Positions 59,444-64,000 of a stretch of DNA of 64,000 bases are shown piece after piece. The notes beneath the pieces are model-generated. The model was not told the origin of the DNA, ran no database searches, and saw nothing but the letters and a program-made list of their open reading frames with translations. Source of the stretch: Lachnospiraceae bacterium (GTDB taxonomy: Bacteria; Bacillota; Clostridia; Lachnospirales; Lachnospiraceae); the NCBI GenBank assembly GCA_016280395.1, contig JAEEGQ010000008.1, positions 1 through 64,000 on the forward strand, in the 5' to 3' direction. Both the position numbers and the translations under genes were made by a program. Position 1 is the stretch's first letter. Every line of letters starts with the position of its first letter.

Positions 59444-60742
59444 ATGAGCGAGTTAAATAAAAAGGCCGATCTGTTTGACGGCATTCTTAAAAGCAAAGGC
59501 ATCGAGAAGTACACTTATTCCATAAGGACTTCCGAAAAGCAGGAATTAAATCTTGAGAACGGTGAATTCAAGCTGATGCGCACCGTTTTCAACAACACAT
59601 GCACACTCAGTGTATGGCTCGGCGAGAAGATGGGCACCGTGAACGGAAACGACATCACGGATGAGGCCCTTGCAGCACTTGTTGACAGCGGTATCGCCGC
59701 AGCGCAGTCGTCTCCCGACGATCCTGCGCATGACATCGCTCCGGACCAGGGCAAGGACCTGTTCAGGCAGGGCGTATACGAGGTGGATCTTGACAGGTTC
59801 ATCGACAGGATAAAAGAGGCCTTCGAGACGATAAAGACTGATTATCCGAAGGTTCAGGTAATGACCGCGATCGGTTCTTTTGACAGGACCAACGGCATCA
59901 AGCGTAATTCCAACGGCACCGAATTTGTGACCGAAGGCGGCGTTTACTCCATGGTGCTTGAGTTCTCCGCAAAGGACGGCGACAAGACAACAGGCATGGA
60001 TTATGCGTTTGTTCTTACAAAATCGCTTGACAAGCCGCTTATCGAGCTTGGAGACTTCAGGTTCCGTCTTGAAAATATCGCAAAGGCGCTTGAAGCAAAG
60101 CCGGTTGAAGGCAAGTTTGAGGGCACCGTTGTTCTCACTCCGTCCATGACAGGCGAGTTCTTAAGCATTATCGTTCAGAATTACGCGTCTGATATGGTGG
60201 TTGTTGACGGTACAAGCCTCTGGCTTGACAAGGCGGGCGAAAAGGTTGCGAGCGACAAGCTGACGGTTGCCTTCAAGCCGTATGACGACAGGATAGTACT
60301 CGGTGAGCGCTATACCGGTGATGATTTCAGGAGCGAGGACTTTACGCTGATCGACAAGGGCGTGCTCACGAACCACAAGCTGAGCCTTTACGGTTCGAAG
60401 AAGACAGGTCGTCCATGCATTAAGAACACGGGCTTCGATCTTGTGGTAGAGCCCGGTGATGCCGCATTCGAGGATATGATCAAGGGCATCGACAAAGGAC
60501 TCCTGCTCGGCGGTTTCTCAGGCGGACAGCCCGGGACGAACGGCGAATTCTCGGGTGTCGCAAAGAACAGCTTCATGATCGAAAACGGGAAGATCACGGG
60601 CGCTGTAACGGAAACAATGGTAAACGGTAATCTTGGCGAGATCATCAAGAATATCAAATGCATCTCAAAGGAGCTCATATGCGACGGAACCACCGTGCTT
60701 CCGTATGTTGCGGTGGACGGCATAGTAGTTTCGGGAAAGTAA
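59444..60742 (+). CDS. pmbA: TldE/PmbA-family protease partner
   Basis: A 432-residue TldD/PmbA family protein lacking HExxxH, as expected of the non-catalytic TldE partner. Typical segments are EKQELNLENGEFKLM near the start and LLLGGFSGGQPGTNGEFSGVAKNSFMIENGKI toward the C-terminus. GGAGG precedes the ATG. It follows tldD, completing the heterodimer, and is followed by a short REP-like hairpin. Confidence 0.92.
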   Translation: MSELNKKADLFDGILKSKGIEKYTYSIRTSEKQELNLENGEFKLMRTVFNNTCTLSVWLGEKMGTVNGNDITDEALAALVDSGIAAAQSSPDDPAHDIAPDQGKDLFRQGVYEVDLDRFIDRIKEAFETIKTDYPKVQVMTAIGSFDRTNGIKRNSNGTEFVTEGGVYSMVLEFSAKDGDKTTGMDYAFVLTKSLDKPLIELGDFRFRLENIAKALEAKPVEGKFEGTVVLTPSMTGEFLSIIVQNYASDMVVVDGTSLWLDKAGEKVASDKLTVAFKPYDDRIVLGERYTGDDFRSEDFTLIDKGVLTNHKLSLYGSKKTGRPCIKNTGFDLVVEPGDAAFEDMIKGIDKGLLLGGFSGGQPGTNGEFSGVAKNSFMIENGKITGAVTETMVNGNLGEIIKNIKCISKELICDGTTVLPYVAVDGIVVSGK

Positions 60743-60745
60743 GGC

Positions 60746-60767
60746 AAAACCGCCTGCGCGGATTTTT
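60746..60767. repeat. REP-like hairpin, second copy of the motif at 59388-59409
   Basis: A 22-bp hairpin (AAAACCGC and a GCGG-A-TTTT arm) that matches the core of the second palindrome between tldD and pmbA (59388-59409) at 20 of 22 positions. It begins 4 bp after the pmbA stop. Confidence 0.65.
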
Positions 60768-60806
60768 CGCGCGCAACCTCGCATAAATGCTCGGTTAGGA
60801 GGAAGT

Positions 60807-61325
60807 ATGGGACTGTTAGACAAGCTTATAAGCGGTATTGGGAAGGTAGTAGGCGAAAGTGCTGCGGACGGCATCAAGAAAGCGCTTCAGGGCGAGATCG
60901 ATGATGCAAAGCAGGCTTTTAACGGAACAAATGAAGCCGGAAGCACAACGGCATCTTACAACACAACGGGGGATGACAACGAAGGATCTGAGGACGGCGG
61001 TCTTTACAACGAAGACGGAAGACCTGCAGCGGAAAAGATCCGCGAGGTGCTCGAGAGAGAATTCCCCGAATATCAGGTACGGGACAATGTTTCACCCGAG
61101 ACTATCGGGGGAACGGGCAGGTTTATGCGGTATTCTTTCGGTGTTTACAAGGATAACGCACCAAAGCTCTTTATCATGCTGATCGGTAAGACCACATGCA
61201 GGTTAAGAGAGTACCGGTGGTCAAAGGAACAGGCTGAAAAGGCAGGCGTAACACTTATAAACTTCATTGTTCATGAGCCCAATTCCGTTCCTTACATCAC
61301 ACAGAGGCTTCACAAGTATCTGTAA
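60807..61325 (+). CDS. Protein of unknown function
   Basis: A 172-residue soluble protein not recognised. The N-terminus is a small amphipathic region (LLDKLISGIGKVVGESAADGIKKAL), followed by a Thr/Ser/Gly/Asp-rich linker (about 45-68) and a compact alpha/beta C-terminal domain: IREVLEREFPEYQVRDNV, MRYSFGVYKDNAPKLFIMLIG, EYRWSKEQAEKAGVTLINFI. The strand-strand-helix order recalls nuclease-like folds, but no catalytic set can be named. AGGAGG lies 6 nt before the ATG. It is the gene just before the reverse transcriptase; a link is only positional. Confidence 0.6.
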   Translation: MGLLDKLISGIGKVVGESAADGIKKALQGEIDDAKQAFNGTNEAGSTTASYNTTGDDNEGSEDGGLYNEDGRPAAEKIREVLEREFPEYQVRDNVSPETIGGTGRFMRYSFGVYKDNAPKLFIMLIGKTTCRLREYRWSKEQAEKAGVTLINFIVHEPNSVPYITQRLHKYL

Positions 61326-61384
61326 TTCTGACCGGAGCGCCGTTTTTTGGCGCTGCAAGGTTAACAGGCAATAAAGAAAGGGAT

Positions 61385-61490
61385 GCAAGCGATTGCGCCC
61401 GTGAGGGGCGAAGCACGGCCTGTGCGGCATAACAGGGATCATGATCCGGGAAATGCCTCAGATATCAGCTTTGCGGGCAGCGGGGCCGTG
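61385..61490 (+). other. Structured intergenic segment upstream of the reverse transcriptase
   Basis: Several helices can nest here: a GCAA/TTGC stem with a GCGA tetraloop (61385-61396), CGCCC/GGGCG (61396-61410), and an outer CACGGCC/GGCCGTG pair (61414-61420 with 61484-61490) enclosing GGCAT/ATGCC and the palindrome GGATCATGATCC (61436-61447). The density of pairing suggests a structured RNA, but this is by eye only and no known family was recognised. Confidence 0.35.
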
Positions 61491-61576
61491 TTCAGTCCGG
61501 TATCATAAGCACCTGCTTATTTCAAAGGTTTTCCCTTTCTTTTTGACAGCAGGCGGGGGCAAAAAGCCTCCGCTTG

Positions 61577-61592
61577 TTAATTTTAAAATTAA
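61577..61592. promoter_or_regulatory. A/T palindrome immediately upstream of the reverse transcriptase start
   Basis: TTAATTTTAAAATTAA, a perfect 16-bp palindrome 15 bp before the ATG at 61608, where a ribosome site would normally be. A G-C-rich hairpin (61552-61574, AAAAA loop) and a TTGACA (61543-61548) lie just before it. It may be an operator or part of the promoter. Confidence 0.4.
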
Positions 61593-61607
61593 TTATTGGT
61601 GTTCTAC

Positions 61608-62828
61608 ATGAGTCTTATAGATGAGCTGAAAAGCAAGGAAACATGGGAAAAATTCAGAGAATACAAGTCGTTCCACAGTTGTATGTCAAACCGGGAAATG
61701 AGACTTCTTGATGAGTTCATAAAAGAGGAGAGGTACGTGACTTTGGCGGGTCGTTTTACGCCTGAGGGATACGGTCTCTCCATACCGGAAAGGCGTGTCA
61801 TCAACAAGAGCGGAAGCCGGAAAAAGCGCACAGTCTATACCTTTGAGCCCGATGAGATGTATATGCTGAAGCTCCTTACCTGGCTTCTGTACAAATATGA
61901 TGACAGGATCAGCCCCTGCTGTTATTCGTTCAGAAGGAACATGACGGCAAAGAAAGCCATTTCGGACATCCTTGCCATTGGGGATATAGACGGAAGATAC
62001 GTGCTTAAAGCGGATATCCACGATTATTTCAACTCGATGCCGGCACAGGGCATCGTTGCGGCTTTGAAACGGGTCATAACAGATGACGAAAGGCTTCTTG
62101 CGTTTCTTACAAAGCTGTTTTCCGGCAACGAGGCATTTGAGAAGACTGAGGGGCAGGAACCGCGCATAGTGCACGAAAACAGGGGAGCGATGGCGGGGGT
62201 TCCGGTTTCGGCGTTTATCGCCGATATCTTTCTTTGGCCGCTTGATTCGTATTTTTGCGATAAGGGAATACCGTATTTCCGCTATTCAGACGATATCCTG
62301 CTGTTTGCACGTTCCAAAGAGGAACTTGAGGAGTGCCGGAACCTGCTTAAGGAGAAGATCGAGGCTGCAGGGCTTGAACTGAACGAGGAAAAAACGAAGG
62401 TTTTTGGCCAGCAGGAAGGATTCGAATTCCTCGGGATAAAATATAAAGACGGGCAGATCGACCTTGCGGATGCGACCGTAAAGAAGATGAAGGACAAGAT
62501 AAGGCGCAAATGCAGGGCCCTGTACAGATGGCGGAGGAAAAAGGGCTTTGATTTCGAGAAGGCCGCAAAAGTCGTTATCAGGATCTTTAACATGAAATAT
62601 TTCGATACCGGGGATATGATGGATTTTACCTGGAGCAGGTGGTTCTTTCCGGTGCTTACGACCGACAGGAGCCTGAAGATCCTCGACGGGTATCTTGTGA
62701 ATGAGCTGAGGTATATCTACAGCGGAAGGCACTACAAGGGGAATTATGCGGTGACATACGAAAATCTGAAGGAGCTTGGATTCCGGAGCCTTGTGAACGA
62801 GTATCACAAGTGGAGAGAAAGCATGTAA
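61608..62828 (+). CDS. Standalone reverse transcriptase of uncertain class
   Basis: A 406-residue RNA-dependent DNA polymerase-like protein. Palm motifs in order: VLKADIHDYFNSM (motif A, Asp136), GAMAGVPVSAF (motif B, 194-203, where intron and retron enzymes have QG-P-SP), FRYSDDILLF (motif C, catalytic YSDD 226-229), LELNEEKTKVF (motif D) and FEFLGIKY (motif E). A thumb-like C-terminal region follows (RRKCRALYRWRRKKGF; YLVNELRYIYSGRHYKGNYAVTYENLKELG). There is no maturase, HNH or integrase domain. The ATG at 61608 has no Shine-Dalgarno. It could be a group II-like or unknown-group enzyme of the kind used in phage defence; the class cannot be settled by eye. Confidence 0.85.
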   Translation: MSLIDELKSKETWEKFREYKSFHSCMSNREMRLLDEFIKEERYVTLAGRFTPEGYGLSIPERRVINKSGSRKKRTVYTFEPDEMYMLKLLTWLLYKYDDRISPCCYSFRRNMTAKKAISDILAIGDIDGRYVLKADIHDYFNSMPAQGIVAALKRVITDDERLLAFLTKLFSGNEAFEKTEGQEPRIVHENRGAMAGVPVSAFIADIFLWPLDSYFCDKGIPYFRYSDDILLFARSKEELEECRNLLKEKIEAAGLELNEEKTKVFGQQEGFEFLGIKYKDGQIDLADATVKKMKDKIRRKCRALYRWRRKKGFDFEKAAKVVIRIFNMKYFDTGDMMDFTWSRWFFPVLTTDRSLKILDGYLVNELRYIYSGRHYKGNYAVTYENLKELGFRSLVNEYHKWRESM

Positions 62829-62844
62829 ACAGGTCGCTAAAGCA

Positions 62845-63062
62845 GCCTGACGGGGATGCCGGTGTGCCCTTTGGGGATATGGAGCGCCGTCAGTACTTAA
62901 CGAATGCAAGCCGAAGGCGCAGCATGAGTTTAGTACTGCTACGTCGGAGCGTTAAGAAAACGCGCCAGTGGCGCGTTTTTAGCGGAGACCGTCAGAGCTG
63001 TGCTCTGACGGAACCTAAGGCGCGAGCCGGCCCCAAAAGGTATACCGGCATTCCCGTCAGGC
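62845..63062. repeat. 218-bp structured element with 30-bp inverted-repeat arms, 3' of the reverse transcriptase
   Basis: Arms at 62845-62874 and 63033-63062 pair over 30 positions with three G-U pairs and one mismatch. Inside, GCGCC/GGCGC (62884-62888 with 63019-63023), CTTAACG/CGTTAAG (62896-62902 with 62950-62956), a terminator-like hairpin (62957-62979) and a 10-bp hairpin (62989-63011) nest without coding capacity. It begins 17 bp after the reverse transcriptase stop. No flanking direct repeat was found at the arm ends. It fills the otherwise gene-free 62829-63081 stretch. Confidence 0.8.
62957..62980 (+). terminator. Terminator-like hairpin inside the 218-bp element
   Basis: A 10-bp perfect stem (AAAACGCGCC and its complement) with AGT loop followed by T residues. 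It would stop plus-strand transcripts from the reverse transcriptase; by symmetry it could also act on the other strand. Confidence 0.7.
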
Positions 63063-63081
63063 GGAGTAGTTGTTCAGGTAC

Positions 63082-63109
63082 AAAAAAGACGCAGCCATAA
63101 AGCTGCGCC
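63082..63109 (-). terminator. Terminator of the infC-rpmI-rplT operon
   Basis: Minus strand: CGCAGC/GCTGCG stem (63107-63102 with 63095-63090), 6-nt loop, then a six-T run (63087-63082), 25 nt after the rplT stop. Confidence 0.85.
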
Positions 63110-63134
63110 TTAATATTTGATATATACCGCTATA

Positions 63135-63491
63135 TCACGCAATCTTGCTCTTTGCGAGCTCGCATACGGACTTGAAGCCCTCTGCATCATAAACAGCCAT
63201 CTCGGAAAGCATCTTTCTGTTGATGTCTGCGTTAGCAAGCTTGAGGCCGTACATAAGCTTGCTGTATGAAAGGTCGTTCATGCGTGCTGCTGCGTTGATA
63301 CGTGCGATCCAGAGTCTTCTGAACTGTCTCTTGCGTTCTTTTCTACCTGCAAAGGATGAGGTAAGTGCGCGCATTACAGACTGCTTTGCAACTCTGTACT
63401 GTTTCGATCTTGCGCCACGGTATCCCTTAGCAAGCTTTAATACTTTATTGTGTTTTCTCTTGGCGTTTAAACCGCCTTTAATTCTTGCCAT
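63135..63491 (-). CDS. rplT: 50S ribosomal protein L20
   Basis: A 118-residue ribosomal protein with the L20 signature: MARIKGGLNAKRKHNKVLKLAKGYRGARSKQYRVAKQ, RKRQFRRLWIARINAA and LSYSKLMYGLKLA. It binds 23S rRNA early in large-subunit assembly and represses its own operon in some bacteria. Last gene of infC-rpmI-rplT, 18 bp after rpmI. AGGAGG precedes the ATG. Confidence 0.97.
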   Translation of the reverse strand: MARIKGGLNAKRKHNKVLKLAKGYRGARSKQYRVAKQSVMRALTSSFAGRKERKRQFRRLWIARINAAARMNDLSYSKLMYGLKLANADINRKMLSEMAVYDAEGFKSVCELAKSKIA

Positions 63492-63509
63492 TCGATTTGT
63501 CCTCCTTCT

Positions 63510-63707
63510 TTACAGATACGGTAATACTTTCTTCATTGTAGCTGCATTTACGCTGTTGGTCATTTCAGCTTTACGAAGATCTCTCTTATTCTTTCTGGTT
63601 TTCTTGGTAAGAATGTGCTGCTTTCCTGCCTTCTGGCGCTTAAGCATTCCTGTAGCGGTAAGCTTGAAACGCTTAGCTGCTGCTCTTTTGGTCTTTAACT
63701 TCGGCAT
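63510..63707 (-). CDS. rpmI: 50S ribosomal protein L35
   Basis: A 65-residue basic protein with [31 protein letters not shown], the L35 signature. It lies between infC and rplT as in most bacteria, with AGGAGG 6 nt before the ATG. Confidence 0.97.
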   Translation of the reverse strand: MPKLKTKRAAAKRFKLTATGMLKRQKAGKQHILTKKTRKNKRDLRKAEMTNSVNAATMKKVLPYL

Positions 63708-63740
63708 AATGGAACCTCCTTTAATATGTTCGCTTTTGCT

Positions 63741-64000
63741 TTATTTCTTTTTCTCGGTCAGGAACATCATCATATTCCTGCCTTCCATCTTGGTGGGCTT
63801 GTCGAGTGCGGCGACATCCTCTACCTTCGAGAAGAAAGTGTCGAGGATCTGCTTTCCGAGATCAACGTGAGCCATTTCACGGCCGCGGAAACGTAAAGTG
63901 ACTTTGACTTTGTCACCCTTCGAGATGAATTTTCTTGCGGCGTTGGCCTTTGTGGAAAGGTCGTTATCATCGATGTTGGGCGAAAGGCGGATCTCCTTGA
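63741..64000 (-). CDS. infC: Translation initiation factor IF-3, C-terminal part (partial)
   Basis: The frame ends at TAA (63743-63741) and runs off the window edge. The visible 85 or so residues are the IF-3 C-terminal domain: KEIRLSPNIDDNDLSTKANAARKFI, KVKVTLRFRGREMAH, LGKQILDTFFSKVEDVA and EGRNMMMFLTEKK. IF-3 keeps the 30S subunit free and checks initiator tRNA. First gene of infC-rpmI-rplT. Confidence 0.95.
   Translation of the reverse strand, partial: KEIRLSPNIDDNDLSTKANAARKFISKGDKVKVTLRFRGREMAHVDLGKQILDTFFSKVEDVAALDKPTKMEGRNMMMFLTEKKK

Noticed and set aside
61596-62828. Diversity-generating retroelement
   Set aside because: No template/variable repeat pair or lectin-fold target was seen near the RT, and motif B does not look like the DGR form. 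A search for A-biased near-repeats of about 100 bp would decide.
61596-63062. Group II intron
   Set aside because: The RT lacks maturase and endonuclease domains, and no domain V-like hairpin was recognised downstream. A covariance search would be decisive.

Overview
The window looks like the chromosome of an anaerobic, low-to-mid GC Firmicute, most likely a Lachnospiraceae/Butyrivibrio-type Clostridium relative. The clues are the gene orders (aro cluster, secA-prfB, full F-type atp operon, infC-rpmI-rplT), AGGAGG-type ribosome binding sites, a Firmicute LexA box, YesM/YesN-type two-component proteins, and paired ECF sigma/membrane-protein cassettes. No rRNA, tRNA, CRISPR array, prophage or insertion sequence was recognised.

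Layout. 1-2.3 kb: 3' end of guaB, a membrane-anchored amidase, and a dCMP deaminase on the minus strand. 2.4-8.1 kb: a tight shikimate operon, aroB-aroA-aroC-chorismate mutase-aroE/aroK fusion-aroQ, carrying dehydroquinate formation through to chorismate and prephenate. 8.2-10 kb: a lone FliK-like gene. 10.1-15.2 kb: an oligopeptide ABC transporter in which the second permease and both ATPases are one polypeptide. 15.4-19.9 kb: secA, prfB and a CheW-like gene. 19.9-27.2 kb: atpZ-I-B-E-F-H-A-G-D-C, whose c subunit carries a two-carboxylate, sodium-type site. 27.2-28.6 kb: a HAD hydrolase and a ribbon-helix-helix-like protein. 28.7-32.7 kb: two tandem ECF sigma/membrane partner cassettes. 32.7-37.7 kb: uvrB-uvrA on the minus strand behind a LexA box. 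37.8-40.7 kb: a DUF2752 protein, a zinc-ribbon membrane protein and cardiolipin synthase. 40.7-48.1 kb: a protease remnant and a giant (about 2,310-residue) surface protein whose natural ATG is followed by an in-frame amber codon. 48.2-49.8 kb: NAD(P)HX repair enzyme. 49.8-57.6 kb: a membrane-tethered binding-protein sensor, a histidine kinase and an AraC-type response regulator, then an AfuABC-like ABC importer. 57.9-60.7 kb: the TldD/TldE protease pair. 60.8-63.1 kb: a protein of unknown function and a standalone reverse transcriptase flanked by structured DNA. 63.1-64 kb: rplT, rpmI and the 3' part of infC on the minus strand.

Most of the window is housekeeping. The parts most likely to hold something new are the reverse transcriptase with a 218-bp element (30-bp inverted-repeat arms) starting 17 bp after its stop codon, the giant surface protein with its broken start, the 30-bp tandem expansion inside aroA, and the duplicated sigma/sensor cassettes. 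All family calls come from reading translated motifs; no database search was run.
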